From NCBI RefSeq assembly GCF_029227915.1, contig NC_079888.1, positions 15,173,001 to 15,237,000 on the forward strand: a stretch of DNA of 64,000 bases, given 5' to 3'. The stretch is from Hydractinia symbiolongicarpus (lineage: Eukaryota; Cnidaria; Hydrozoa; Anthoathecata; Hydractiniidae). Below are positions 23,558 to 36,229 of the stretch, piece after piece (the first letter of the stretch is position 1; every line of letters starts with the position of its first letter). Made by a program: the position numbers and the translations under genes. Under the pieces are notes generated by a model, which had not been told where the DNA came from, did no database searches, and saw only the letters and a program-made list of their open reading frames with translations.

Positions 23558-23835
23558 CGCAACGAAAAGCGCTAAGCGAAAGCCTTAAAAGAAATATGGC
23601 TAGGAAAAACCCTTAAGAGAAAAAGCGCTAGGCGAAACACTTAAATGGGGCTAGGCGAAACTCTTAAGAGAAATGGGGCTGGGAGAAACTTCTGAGAGAA
23701 ATAGGGCTAGGCAAAACCCTTGGTTCTAGGCGAAACCCTTAAGAGAAATGGAGCTAGGTGAAACCCTTAAGAGAAACGGGGCTAGGCGACACCCTTAGGA
23801 GAAATTGGGCTAAGCCAAACCCCTAAAAGAGCTAA
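23558..23835. repeat. Minisatellite, about 28-31-bp unit
   Basis: About nine diverged units around ggggctaggcgaaaccctta, agagaaat. It lies about 190 bases beyond the stop codon of the secreted-protein gene, in its 3' flank or UTR. Confidence 0.85.
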
Positions 23836-24019
23836 TTTAAGGCCTTATAAATGTTGTTTTGCCCATTTTCTAACGCATTTTATATTAAGTATTATACAAT
23901 AAGGTGGCAACAAAATAATTGATGTAATTACTAGGTAAATCATAACAGTTTTTAAACCAGCCTTTCTCTTGTGTTTCTAAAAGAAATATGAAATTAAGTG
24001 AGTTTAAGACAAAGAAATA

Positions 24020-27000
24020 TTAAGAAGGAATATCAAACACTTTAGAGAGAAGGTTAAACTTACTCTTTAAGACATCAACCAAAACTTCATTTCCACACTT
24101 AGCTGAAAAAAGAAAAGATCATAGAAAATTAGGAAAATTTGATTAAAACTTGTGAGATTTCAAACAATTCGCTGCTAGACATTGTGGCAGATGTGTGTTT
24201 TCTGTATCTTGTTTTTTGCAACGAAGAATAAAGGGCCAATTTTTTTAGTCCAAAAAGTGCACTTGACTGCCATTAGAAATAGATGCAGCTTTTTATTGGT
24301 ATGTTTCGGTATTAACATGAATATTCTTAACATTTTGAAAAATACATCCTGATATACTCTTCACTCCTAATGTGCCGTTGTTAAAAGGACGTAATTCAAA
24401 TGACAGACAACTAAAATTTATGGAAAAGATACTGCAATTAAAATCTAAAGGGACACTTTACATCAATACAAAACAAGTTTATATGAGTTGGCAAAGAAAA
24501 AAAAAACCAAAAGTTTATAATCATGCAAGCAAAATTTTAAGATGAGCATCTCTTACGATGTTCTTAACTTCTGTCTAATTTCATGCTTTTTTCATAATTT
24601 CATGCTTTTCTCGTTACCTTAGCGGATTAACTTTCAAGCGGATCTTCTTTCGCGGAGTACTTTAGTAAGACTTCTCCCCGCAAATTTCCTTTTGCAGTAC
24701 ACAAAAAATGCATTTTCATGCGGACTTAAGCTTTCGATTTTTTACTCCCATTTACTTTCACAGACTTTCTGCGCACTAATCAATTTTTTACACAAAGAGC
24801 GCGAAGCTCCAAGAACTTACTTGGTGTTTTAATGAATATTCTTTCAGTCTGTTGTCCAACTGGAATTGCTGTAAGCATAAATGAATATCTACTTCCAGGG
24901 GTTGTATAAATCTTCCAAAATATCCGATTATCCTAAAATAATAAGAAGTTGTCAGTATAAACAACGTAACATCAGCCAGGAATATAAACAATGCAACATC
25001 AACCCGGAATATAAACAACGCAACATCAACCAGGAATATAAACAACACAACATCAGCCAGGAATATAAACAACACAACATCAGCCAGGAATATAAACAAC
25101 GCAACATCAGCCAGGAATATAAATAACGCAACATCAGCCGGGAATATAAACAACGCAACATCAGCCGGGAATATAAATAACGCAACCTCAGCCAGGAATA
25201 TAAATAACGCAACATCAGCCAGGAATATAAACAACACAACATCAGCCAGGAATATAAACAACGCAGCATCAGCCAGGAATATAAAGAACGCAACATCAGC
25301 CAGGAAAATAAACAACACAACATCAGCCAGGAATATAAATAACGCAACATCAGCCGGGAATATAAATAACGCAACATCAGCCAGGAATATAAATAACGCA
25401 ACATCAGCCAGGAATATAAATAACGCAACATCAGCCGGGAATAAAAATAACGCAACATCAGCCAGGATTATAAATAACGCAACCTCAGCCAGGAATATAA
25501 ATAACGCAACCTCAGCCAGGAATATAAATAACGCAACATCAGCCGGGAATATAAATAACGCAACATCAGCCAGGAATATAAACAACGCAACATCAGCCAG
25601 GAATATAAACAACGCAACATCAGCCAGGAATATAAACAACACAACATCAGCCAGGAAAATAAACAACACAACATCAGCCAGGAATATAAATAACGCAACA
25701 TCAGCCAGGAATATAAATAACGCAACATCAGCCAGGAATATAAACAACGCAACATCAGCCAGGATTATAAACAACGCAACATCAGCCAGGAATATACACT
25801 ATTATGTACACTCAATAACCACTTTTTTCTCAAAATGTTGATATGCCGTTGCCCTTTTCGTTTGAAAAAACGTTATGGTGAAAATAAGATATATTAAGAT
25901 TCTTTTGACCCTCTAAAATAAGCATTTTGTCTTAAGAAAAACTCCTTCTTCGTCATGTTTGTTATTCGCCCAATTATTTCCTTTGGGAAAATTTTTGTAA
26001 TTTATGAGTATTTAGTTGCCCCGGCAAACTGGTTCTCCATTTTTCAAAAAAGTTGCAAATTTTTGAGGCTTTTGTTAAAACTTGGATGCGTTCTTAAACT
26101 GATGGGGGTAACATATTTTTAGACGCCGTTGCTTGCTAAAGTTTAACTCGCCACTACGGTGCATTTAAATTCAGTGCAAAACCATTTGGTCGCTATTTAC
26201 TGGCTGCGAAACGGCTTATATGGCACGCAAAAAAAGCTAGAACAATATTATATATACCTCTGTCGATGATGTAATATAGTTACAGTCGAAGGGGGTAGAA
26301 GGGATAGGATAGTATCCCCGAAGAAGATAAAACTTCCTGTGACATAATTAAATGAACTTAAGTAGGTTAAATAGAATAGTTTTGTGCACATTTTTGATAT
26401 AGGAACTTCGTTTATAGAAATGTCAATACCTATTTTTCTGAAGAACGCAAATAAGAATATTTAAGGCGTAGAATTATAAGTTCAAAACAGCCTCAGCTTT
26501 TCTATAAAGCAAATTTCCAAGCGAAGATTTACTGTAGTCCCTACCTTTTTATCGAAATTTTTGTACAGTGTATACGAACTGTTTCGTGTAAATACTTCCA
26601 ATACAAAACCCCAGCACCCTGAAAATAAATACAAAATTATTTTTAGGCGTCCCTATGACTTCGTAGACTATCTATTATTTTATCTAGAATTAAAAGAATA
26701 CATGTAAATAAATGACCAGGAAGTGACGTTTGCATATATGAACTGTGGAGATAACATAATTGCATACATGGACGTTATTCGTTATTTTTGTAAACCAAAC
26801 TGTATTCACCTGATTATCCAACAGGGTGTGGTCAAGGCAAAAAATTAATTACCAGTCTGTGTGGCGATAGGATACAAATTCGCCCCAGGCTCTTTGTAAT
26901 CAACTATCCTAAACCCCCTGGATTTTTAATGGATTCCACCATTTTCTGCTTGCTTAAGATATGTTGACAGGGAAATTGGTTGGTTGTATAAACATTTGCC

Positions 27001-30000
27001 GACAACTTCTGGGACAGTAAAAAAGTGAGTAAAAACAATGTTCAAAAGTCAGGATTTAGGACCACGTTTAGCAATACAGTTGCCATGGCAACTCTTAAAA
27101 ATTGAGTTGCTAGTAGATTACAACCCTTCCACCCTCTCCCCCTTTCCAAGTATAAATAGAGTTACCCTAAGTTTTATTCGTGTTCATTTATGAAAGCAAA
27201 ACTTTAAAGCAGAGGAATATAATAAGAGACGTACCAGCATTTTTTGAGGCAGTAACATCATCACCTGGTTGGACAAAGAATAGGAAATTGTGGTGAGCAT
27301 CTTCAGCATACACAGCGGCTAACAGGTCGCTACCAACACATTGCATCTTTGGACATTTTTTAAACTCTTTCAATGTTGTCAACTCTAAGTATTTATCTAC
27401 AAACGAATAGTTCATAAGAAATAATCATATTGATTACATCATTTTCAGGTGTAGCTAGGACGTAGGACCAAATGTTGAAAAAAAGATAAAAAGTTTTGAA
27501 ACCCATAAAGATTGTGCTGGCGTGTTTAGAATAAATCTGTCATCTAGTACCTAATTTTATAAGTCCTTTCCTGACACTAGCCCGACTGTATCTGCTTCTT
27601 TACTTCTGGCAAGCCTAAAAGACGAGGTACGCTTAATGAAATTTTAGCTAACGTTGTGTGGTACTTCAGCTTACATGAGAGGTCCCTATAACGCTTAAAA
27701 GTTTTAAGAATCATTCCTATCACTCTCTGATAATCGCCTACTAATCGTCCACTAAACCTCTACTAATCGCCCTTTCTCTCCTAGTTACTACAATAACCGC
27801 CTTAACACTAAAAAATATAGGTTTTAATTTATTGTTATTATACGTTTACTAGTCGATAAAGTCCGTGGAAAAATCCACTGAAGCAGGATAAAATTGAAAA
27901 ATAACCGTCATATAAATTTTGATGATGTCAGCAACCCATCTGCAAAAAAAATTAGAACCTTGCTTTTACGTTGCCTTTATTGTGTAGACCTTAAAGCGCT
28001 GATCAAGAAAATGTATGTAATCACGTGCTTTTCATGAATGGTTAATGAGATTTACGGGTTTAAAAATTTTTAAAATGTTTTTTCGAAATTTGTATACCCG
28101 TTGCCTTCATGTTATAGCTCTTGAAACGCTGATCAAGAAAATGTATAGGATCATGTACTTTTGACAAACGGTTACGGAAATATTGTGGTTGAAAAGTTTT
28201 TTGATGATGTCATAAACCCGTTCATTCCAAAACGGATTTGGGGACCCAGGTTTGGAAAACTACCCAAATTGGTCCCAGGTGGTCCTTAGTTACCCACGCG
28301 GTGAAAAAACATTGACATCACCAACTCGTTTCCATGTTAAAATTTTAGGTGCACTGTAATGGCTTCATTAATTTAATATAGGATATTGACGTTAAAGTAG
28401 TGTTATTTTCGTCGCGCCCTAACGTCAAAAAATTTAACATATTAGACATAACTTTTTCGGCAACATCAAAGGAAAATGTAAACATCCACTTTGCCTGTTA
28501 CAAACAGACACAGTCTCTGTATTATTATAAGAGATACGTTATTATGAGTGTGGAATTTGAGCTTAGTCGCTTACTTTTTTGAGTGTGTCTGAAATCACGC
28601 GAAAAATAGCAATATAACGAGCTTCAGAGAGAGTGTTTGTTCTGATGACACGGAAGACATTCAATTACTTCTTTTTTTCTAACTACATATATCGCTTCAC
28701 GTAATAAACGCTGTTTGTATTGTCAACAAAACATAGAAAACGCAAACAAATTCTCCAATTTCTGTTTTAAAAAAAAGATATCAATCGAATAAACTTACTG
28801 TTTTTAACGTATGTTTCTTCGAAATGGCTGCGATTGCAAATCTTAGGATGTGTACCTGAAATAATGTTAAATTTTTACCTGATTGTTTTTTATAAGCTTA
28901 AATGGGTTTTGCGATTTGGAGTAATTAATACCCAAGGGAAGCGATTTCCAGGGGGGGGGAGGGGTTTGCTTTTATTATTGTTATTACTACTATTCTTTTT
29001 CTTCATCTTGCAAAGAGCATTTTTGAGATTAAGATTTTGAAAAAATTTTCGCAGGAACTAATGCTGACGAATAAGAAGAAAAATTACCAATGCTTCCCAT
29101 CTGTATCGTAAGTAAACAAACAAAGTATACTGATACCATAGCTTTCACGAAAGTTAATTTACCCGAATGACCTTGATGTTTCTCAAAAGCCAAAAAATGT
29201 TTTCAACGTGTGCGCGTAAAGTTGCGAAAATCTCTTGCTGCGAAAATTAATTTTCTTAAAATACGCATTGCTTCGTTTCTGTGAGACGGACTTATAACTA
29301 ACTGCCACTTAAGTATCTTGTCGTGACTAAAATAGACTTACCATTTCCAGATGACATACGAGTGTTCTGAAATAAAAAAAAGAGAATTTTGTTACCATTT
29401 TTTTGGCTTGACACGCTCAGTGACAGATCAACTTAGATATCCCCTTTTTGCAAGCAACAAATATAAAATACGTTTTGAGCTCTTCTCTGTACCAACTTTC
29501 CTTTCCATATAAATTTTGTGGATGTAAACAACTAACGAATGGACCTCCGTACTAACCTACTCATAAAACTATCGTATTGTAAAGAGACAAAGATAACGTG
29601 TACCAATGCATTGCAGAAATGCATGCTTTCTGAAGGCCATACAATTTTACTCATATTCAAAAAGGCAAGAGGGTATGTGCTTTTTAAAGTTCTAAAAATC
29701 CGATATTGAACCTTCTTTCCTTCTAGAAGAGCTTAGCACTACTAGTTTAATGTAGATTTTCACACGACTGTCTTCTTCCGCTCGTGCAGAAAAAACTGAA
29801 GAAGCCTTTTCTACAAACATGCACCTCGAAGTAAAATGCCTGCTGGCTAGACGTAAAAGTATGCCCAAAACTTCTCTCAAGAAGTTGATCTTATTCAATT
29901 TTTTTTCAGCGCGTATTTTTCTCTTAAGGTTTTAGGCAATAAAATTCAAGAAATTATCAACCATTGGACAATTTTTTTTTAACAGAAACAATATTTTTTT

Positions 30001-30590
30001 TGCCTAAACTCGTTAATATGAGATACAAAACAACACCTATTTCGAAAAACGGTGGAGTAATTAGGGTCAAGTAGAGCAGAGAGAACTGTTTACACTATAT
30101 ATATAGTGTTTATATAAAAAAAATGAATTTATAAATTCTTCTAACATTTCCTTAACAAACACGCAAAAAAATTTTTTTGGACAACATTGATAGAAGTTAT
30201 TTATAAACTAACAACAAATAGTAACTGTGCAACCCCTAAAAAATTTTTCATTTATATCTTTTTAAGTTGTTGAAAACATCTCTTTTCACTTTAATCTGAC
30301 TGGTGTTTTTTTTTTCGAGCGGGAAATTGGCATCCATTAAGTCCAAACGAGATCGAAAAAACGCAGTCGTATGGAAACCTACCTTTAGAAACAGACATTT
30401 TATAAAATAAACCAAAAAACACAGGAAAAAAATATACTTGATATAAAAAAGATTGTGATGCTAGAAAAAAAAGCACGATTTTCAAACAAATTTTTTTCAC
30501 CTTTGTCTCGATAGCCTGTATTATAAGCAAAATAAACAAAACGGTAAAGAACTGGTCATGCATTATCATTATCACCATTCGCCAAATCAA
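24020..30590 (-). CDS. Unrecognised 200-residue secreted protein (7 exons)
   Basis: Model: join(24020..24102, 24821..24932, 26545..26618, 27235..27396, 28799..28855, 29342..29366, 30501..30590), minus strand, 603 nt. All six introns are GT-AG and phases agree in sequence (0, 1, 1, 1, 0, 1), with no internal stop. Exon 1 encodes several Met codons and then HDQFFTVLFILLIIQAIETK, a good signal peptide; the true start may be the internal Met before HDQ. The mature part has five Cys (PKICNRSHF, EFKKCPKMQC, GGCWGFVLEV, PTKCGNEVLV), an N-glycosylation-like NRS and NSS, and mixed beta-type sequence (HHNFLFFVQPGDDV, RYSFMLTAIPVG). It ends KVFDIPS. No known domain is recognised. Introns carry a 27-bp minisatellite and a 686-bp Helitron. 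The 25-nt exon 2 is the least certain, but it restores phase on both sides. Confidence 0.68.
24957..25796. repeat. 27-bp minisatellite, about 31 copies, intronic
   Basis: The unit is aacaacgcaacatcagccag followed by gaatata; variants differ at a few fixed positions (aac/aat, cag/cgg, cat/cct, gaat/gaaa). Because 27 is a multiple of three, several frames stay open on both strands (for example the LFIFLADVA nine-residue repeat on the minus strand), but these are artefacts. The array ends about 25 bases upstream of the minus-strand splice acceptor at 24933-24934. Confidence 0.93.
27849..28534 (-). mobile_element. Non-autonomous Helitron, 686 bp, intronic
   Basis: Minus-strand 5' end: A then TCTCTTATAATAATACAG. 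3' end: hairpin GTGGATTTTTCCAC, GGACTTTATCGA, CTAG then T. It lies in intron 3 of the secreted-protein gene. The interior is related to 396-982 and contains an internal duplication (two blocks around gctgatcaagaaaatgtat, each followed by tcatgtac- or tcacgtgc-like sequence). Confidence 0.8.
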
Positions 30591-31794
30591 AAATCGTCTT
30601 GTGTCTAACCAACAATAAAAGTTCTTGTGGTAGCTTCAAACACCTCCTTAAAGAACTGGTCTTTATATGTAACGTGCAGATACCGTCAATTTTCGTAATC
30701 AAACATATTTTTAGCCTTTCTGCATCACCTAAACAGCGTTGTATACGGAGAACGAAAGTAAAAAGGGGAGCTCGTTTGTTTAGTTAATCCACAATGACGC
30801 AGAGACCTGGATATAACAAACTACCACTCCTTTAATAATCCAACACGAAACTTTTAAAAGATTTAAGTATTTTCACCAACTGTGTTCCACTTTGTTTTGC
30901 TGTCTTGAATTTTATTTTAGGATGGTCGTGATTCATTTTTTGATGTGTATTGGGATTAGTTTAGTATGTCAAACTCGCTGTGAAGCAATCATGCTTGTTT
31001 GATTTGTCGTGATGCACATTGCACATTGCACATTGATGTTTTGATGTGCGTTAGGATTATGACTTTTAGCTAGCGTTAAAGGTCAGATAATCCTTTGTTA
31101 GACAGGCAAATCATGTTAAGTCGATTCCGCAAGTAAAAATTAAAATGAATTATGGTTTCTTTGAAGTGAAGTAATTCACTCTCACGCTTAGCTGAAAGTT
31201 TTTAAGACACAATTCGCCGAGTAACAACAAATGTCGATAGCGCGCTGTTGTCACTAAAACTTAATTTCTGTATCTATTTGGGTTCTATTGTTCATGCTTC
31301 ACGTTTTCAACTAGGTGTGTACACGACCATTTCTCATCGTCATTGTCCTTTGTTATACAGGAACAAGGGCAAGATTTTGAATGTTATACCCACAAGCAAT
31401 TGAGAATGGCATTTGTATATAACGCACAAGCACCCTGAACACGCATGTTTAGTGAGGATGTTTACAGGGTTGAGGTTTCCCGTATCTATCTTAACGAAGG
31501 AATAATTAGCAGGATAACCAATCAAATACACCTTTATTGTTGTTTAATTTTTTCAGTCCAGCTTTGCGAGTTAATTTTTACACAGCTTTTATGCACTGAC
31601 AACTGGTATTATACCCATCTTTCACAACTAACGCTTGTACAAGTTTTAAACAAAATTCAATTCAATATTGTTTATTTTTTTCTCCGCTAAAGATTTACAA
31701 AGAGGGAGAAAATAAACAAAAGCGTGCGGTAAAGAGTCAAAAACTCTGGTGTTTCGGTCCATACACCACGCATGTTGTTAAGCAAGTTCCCTTA
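30591..31794. other. No gene seen
   Basis: Putative 5' flank of the secreted-protein gene and intergenic DNA. A threefold gcacattgcacattgat-type stutter lies near 31015-31035. No exon was supported. Confidence 0.45.
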
Positions 31795-32235
31795 AATACT
31801 TGTATTTTTATTATGGTTGAAAGTGAAAGTATCTAAGGTAACTGCTAGCTACCGAACAACTTTCATTTGCATTGTAAGCCTTGACTTCTTGTGGCTAAAA
31901 TACTGAACTTAGATTAGTGGAAAAGAAGGGCGGACATTCGAAGGTTTTAGAAAAAAAGGTATCCGTCCAAAAAATACGGACCCAAAGTTGTTTGAACATA
32001 TCAGTTCCTCTTTCTTACTTGCATTTTTATTATGGTCGAAAGTGAAAGTATCTAAGCTAACTGCTAGCTACCGAACAACAATGATTTGCATTGTAAGCCT
32101 TACTTTATGTGGCTAAAATCCTGAACTTAGATTAGTGGGAAAATGGAGGAGAGTCGAAGGTTTTAGAAAAAATGTTTCTGTCCAAGAAATACGGACTCAA
32201 ATTTGTTCGAACATATCAGTACCGCTTTTTACCCG
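31795..32235. repeat. Tandem duplication, about 220-bp unit
   Basis: Two head-to-tail copies (about 31795-32017 and 32018-32235) share attatggt.gaaagtgaaag, ctgctagctaccgaacaac, ctgaacttagattagtgg, cgaaggttttagaaaaaa and gaacatatcagt. They differ by roughly 10-15 percent by eye. Confidence 0.88.
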
Positions 32236-32939
32236 ATTTTTTTCAAACCTCCTAGACTTAGATTAGATTGTTCATAATGCAGACATTACAAAACAGCATG
32301 TCAAACAAACTCGCCCCCCCCCCTCCTCCCCCCTTTTCCCCACAAAATTTAAAAAATCAATGGAAATACATAAAACCAAAATATTCAAACGTTTGCTCGC
32401 GTCACAGTTTAACCAGTCACTGCTAACGCACGTTGTGGTCACATATTAAAATGTCAGAAGTACAAAGGTACAAGTTTTAGTAGTCTAGTTCGGCATAGTA
32501 AGGTCGTCGCTTGGTGAACTATCTGAGTCTTTCTCTTTACTTGTTGAGATTTAGAATGTGCTTGATGATAAATGGACGTTATCATGGTATAACTCAAAGG
32601 TTTGGGTTTTTCAAGGTTGAGACGATTATGAAAGCTACCTTGTCAACTGTTGGATAGTTGGAGTGATGTTTATTCATTCTGTTTGTTCAGTCTCTGCGTT
32701 TTTATTATGCTACTGGTCTGAGTTTGTAAGGTGGCAGCATGGAGAAGAATTGTAATTGTGAATTCCTTTTTGAAATACTCTATGCTATAAATTTCATAAA
32801 ACGGTTATCATACTCTCCCTTTACAGCCTGCTCTATCTTTGTTAGTGGTTTTTAACCAGGCTGAAAAGTTCATTTCTAACACTAACGCTTTCTCTGAAGC
32901 ACACCTGACAGTGTCCGCCTTATCTTTTACTTATTTACA

Positions 32940-33230
32940 GTAATTTGTCTTGAACCAACTTCACCATTTTCATACATATATGTTGAACCAACTGCACCAT
33001 ATATATATACATTTGTCTTAAACCAACTTCATCATACTCATACATATGTGCTGAATCAACTTCTCCATATTTACACATATTGTAAACCAATTTTACCATT
33101 TTCATACATTTGTCTTGAACCAACTTCATCATACTCATACATATGTGTTGAACCAACTTCTCCATATTAATACATATGGTAAACCAACTTCATCATACTC
33201 ATACATATGTGTTGTACCAACTTCACAATA
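32940..33230. repeat. Minisatellite, about 30-bp unit
   Basis: Eight or nine copies around ttgaaccaacttcaccattt, then tcatacatat. A short minus-strand ORF of MVKLVQ-type repeats across it is a by-product. Confidence 0.88.
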
Positions 33231-34461
33231 AATACCAATGGTGAGGATTAGGTTACATTGATTGCTTTCTTTTATTCTACTTCAAACATCAACTGTATTA
33301 CATCCTGATAAAACGTGAGCCGACAATAAAAAAGGTATTAAATTTTCATGCCGTTTGACACTTTCGTTTGACAAGGTTCTTCCCAATCGTGAGCATTTCA
33401 TAAAAGGTTTTGTATTTAAATTTGATTGCAATGTCGATTATTCAAACTTCAAATTAAATCGAACAAATGTCCAATTTGCTTGAAGATTCGAGTAAAGCGA
33501 AAACTTTTGTATTGTTTTCATAGCTCATCGCCGTCTGTGCTGACCCCAGTGGATACCTATTTGTAACATTCTCTGCGGTCGAAGAAACTGCACTATCATC
33601 TTTAACAAAAGTTGTTTTTAAGAATTCATGTATATACACCAGGAAATCTTGAAATATGTGAATATTAGCGCACGCAAAAGCTATACATTTGGTGACAGTT
33701 AATATCTTTATATTCTATCATTGATGATTCAGCAGGCATATGGTATGAATCTGGTACATTTTTGTTAATCTTGTCCTGTTTTATGCCAGTATCAAAAAAT
33801 CGAATTCCCTACTTCTGTGCTATGATTTATTCCTGGCTTATAGTAACAGGAGAATATAATTCTGATAGAACCCTCTTCGATGTTATGTGAGTGTCCAAAA
33901 CACCACAACTATCTCTCCCTGCTTAAATAATATCCAGTCTTTAAACTGCTCAAAACCTTATCTCTTTTCATATATTGAAATTCAATAATTCGTTGTATTC
34001 CAATATAAAAATTTGTAACGGAATGAGAAATGTGTGGACGCATATTTTATTGAAGTTTCTTCTAGTATTGTTTTATTGTATTTTCTTTTATTAACATTAT
34101 GAGCGTTTCGTGCTTCTCAGTAAAAGAGAGTTCTGACTGGGTTCACGCAAAAGGATTTACGTGTTACGATGTGTTGCAGATGTTTTATTTGGAGACAAGT
34201 TAAAGGGAATAAAAATTTTATTATGTTTTTCAATGTAATATGAAAATCTTCTTTGCCCTTGTAAATTACATTAAAGTGTATTTGTTACAAAGCGTATAGC
34301 TATTCAATAATGCAAGAGATGATATTAAATATCAGAAAGAGAAAAATTATTTGATATATTTCTTCATATTGCTAACCATAACCATGCAGTACATTAATGT
34401 TTCGGAATTAAACTATCAGTTAGCAGGAACAACGTGATAAAGAAAAGGGAAAAAGATTATC
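33231..34461. other. No gene seen; 5' flank of the intronless gene
   Basis: AT-rich DNA with no supported exon. It presumably contains the promoter of the gene starting at 34462. Confidence 0.45.
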
Positions 34462-35127
34462 ATGGATAGTAAGGCGACGTTTACAAAGAAAACAGAGTTG
34501 GTTTTAGCTGGGATTGATTTCTGTTCGAGAAAAGTATTTTCTGTTCCAATATATTCGCAAACAAGTCCTCCTATAGACGATATTCAATTTCAAAGTTTAT
34601 CAATTGAGCATGATATTGAAGCAGATGAAAATAAAATCACATTTTTTGAAAAACCGATTGAAGACAGTTCCAACGTTTCTTGTGGCATTAAGAGAGATGT
34701 TGGTGAACATCCACTGGCATATAATTCCGATGAGAACGTTGTTGCTCCACAAGTAGAAAACATAGACCACCAGGTCTTCAATCTTAATCAAACAGATGAA
34801 GGAATTAATCTAATGGAAGATAAAAATATCCAGATAAAAAAACGACGAAAGTCGAGAACGTTTTCTCTAATTCGTCGTTTAACCAATGCGAACTTACAAA
34901 CGCGTAAAAGCGAAAGCAAGATTACGAGTACGCAAGCCGCCGACACGAAGGCACGAAAGGTTGAAGAAAACGAGAAGGATAAAAGCGTTGCGAGAAATTT
35001 TGAACGTTTGAAAGTAAGACGAAGAAATGGTATTTGTGAAAAGAATCTTGATGAGAGACATGGCTTGAAAGTTTATTTAGATTTATACATGAGCGAAAAA
35101 TTTTTAGATAGACTCACAGACTGGTGA
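34462..35127 (+). CDS. Hypothetical basic-tailed protein, single exon, 221 residues
   Basis: The start ATCATGGAT follows a purine-rich leader (aaagaaaagggaaaaag). The first half is acidic and plain (VLAGIDFCSRKVFSVPIYSQ near the N-terminus); the second half has basic clusters (KKRRKSRTFSLIRRL, KVRRRNGICEK) resembling nuclear localisation signals. The C-terminus is HGLKVYLDLYMSEKFLDRLT and a final Trp. There is no signal peptide or membrane helix. Codon use and length support a real gene over a chance ORF, but I recognise no family. It could also be one exon of a larger gene. Confidence 0.6.
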   Translation: MDSKATFTKKTELVLAGIDFCSRKVFSVPIYSQTSPPIDDIQFQSLSIEHDIEADENKITFFEKPIEDSSNVSCGIKRDVGEHPLAYNSDENVVAPQVENIDHQVFNLNQTDEGINLMEDKNIQIKKRRKSRTFSLIRRLTNANLQTRKSESKITSTQAADTKARKVEENEKDKSVARNFERLKVRRRNGICEKNLDERHGLKVYLDLYMSEKFLDRLTDW

Positions 35128-35309
35128 CTTTCCGAAATGAAATCGTGAATTTATAATAATGGTATCTCATGTTTAAGTTAAGACAAGAAACGGTGTAAGG
35201 CTTTGTCGTAGAATGCTCTAACGCAGCATTTGAAATTAACTGGTTAAATCGTTGTGGGCTACCTTGCAGAAACCTTCAAATGGGTTTTATAAACTCTATA
35301 TTCAACGTA

Positions 35310-35390
35310 GGAGTACCGATGGATTATGTCGCCCGTCCTTTATATATCACACAAACAGACAGAAGGAGTACGGTTATTATTCGAAGCATT
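35310..35390 (-). repeat. Degenerate Helitron remnant
   Basis: The segment gatggattatgtcgcccgtc, ctttatatatcac...caaacagacagaaggagtacggttattat matches the interior and 5' end of the mini-Helitrons at 2339-2461 in reverse orientation, without intact termini. Confidence 0.6.
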
Positions 35391-35594
35391 TCACTCAATT
35401 TATTGAATATAGATAATGATAGACGTTTGTATATATTCTGGTAATAGAGAAGAGAAAAAAATCCAGCGATAAACTGTTGGTTAAAACAAAACTAACTGAT
35501 GGTGTATAAAAGAATCACAAAAAAATATTATCGAAATGAAATGTTCCCCTAAAACCACACCCCGCATGTTTATGCTGATGACGTATTAAGACAA

Positions 35595-35637
35595 GTCAAA
35601 TGAATTTATTTTGAAATAAATTACTTGACTTGTTTCA
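35595..35637. repeat. Hairpin-forming inverted repeat
   Basis: CAAGTCAA and AATTTATTTT are followed by AAATAAATT and TTGACTTG. It lies in AT-rich spacer after the intronless gene; no function is assigned. Confidence 0.55.
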
Positions 35638-35965
35638 TCACACACTGATTCAAAGTTTAAATTAAAGATGTATTTAATCTGATCTTTTTGTTTTTCTTAA
35701 ATCCAAAAATAACTTTACCGTGTACAACTTGTAAACTTCATTATCTATTGGTTTTCTCGTCACCAACAGTGAACATCATAAGGTTTTATATAGATTTTTT
35801 CTTATCGTCAAGTAAACGGTATTTGCATTTTGACAGGAGTATTCAATGTAGTTTGGTCAACACACAGGTTATAAAATAAAAATAGGCGGCACACATCCGC
35901 GGATATTTATTCTACCAAGTAAACAATAAAAGCGAAGCGAGTTTGTATTTATTTAGTAACCTCTT

Positions 35966-36026
35966 AATTAGTTCAAGTCATCATCAGAGAATAAAATCTT
36001 TTCTCTCATGATGATTTGAACTATAA
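35966..36026. repeat. Inverted repeat, about 24-bp arms
   Basis: TTAGTTCAAGTCATCATCAG/AGAGA is mirrored by TCTCTCATGATGATTTGAAC. The arms are nearly perfect with an 11-base loop; this is probably a small MITE. Confidence 0.6.
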
Positions 36027-36229
36027 GTTAAAATATTAGAAACTACAAAATTTGTTTTATTTACGAACTTGGCCAACGCGATTTAAATAAAATGAACTTA
36101 TTTAGACTTTCTTTTTTAATTTTTTTGTTTAAATTATCATATGGGTCAAGATTTTCACCTCTCCATTGTTTTTATACAAATTAAAATGACTGGGCTCCAG
36201 ATTCTTTAAAATGAAATAGGAATGGTTAA

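Noticed and set aside
24788-25774. 328-residue minus-strand frame of LFIFLADVA repeats
   Set aside because: It is the 27-bp minisatellite read in frame, then exon 6 in the wrong frame. The correct exon 6 frame is fixed by phase with its neighbours.
24957-25796. CRISPR-like array
   Set aside because: Units are contiguous with no unique spacers, and the DNA is eukaryotic.
29692-29898. 68-residue minus-strand frame as an extra exon of the secreted-protein gene
   Set aside because: Phase 0 already joins exon 1 (30501) to exon 2 (29366), and this frame has no fitting splice sites.
32935-33165. Short minus-strand ORF of VKLVQ-type repeats
   Set aside because: It is explained fully by the 30-bp minisatellite.
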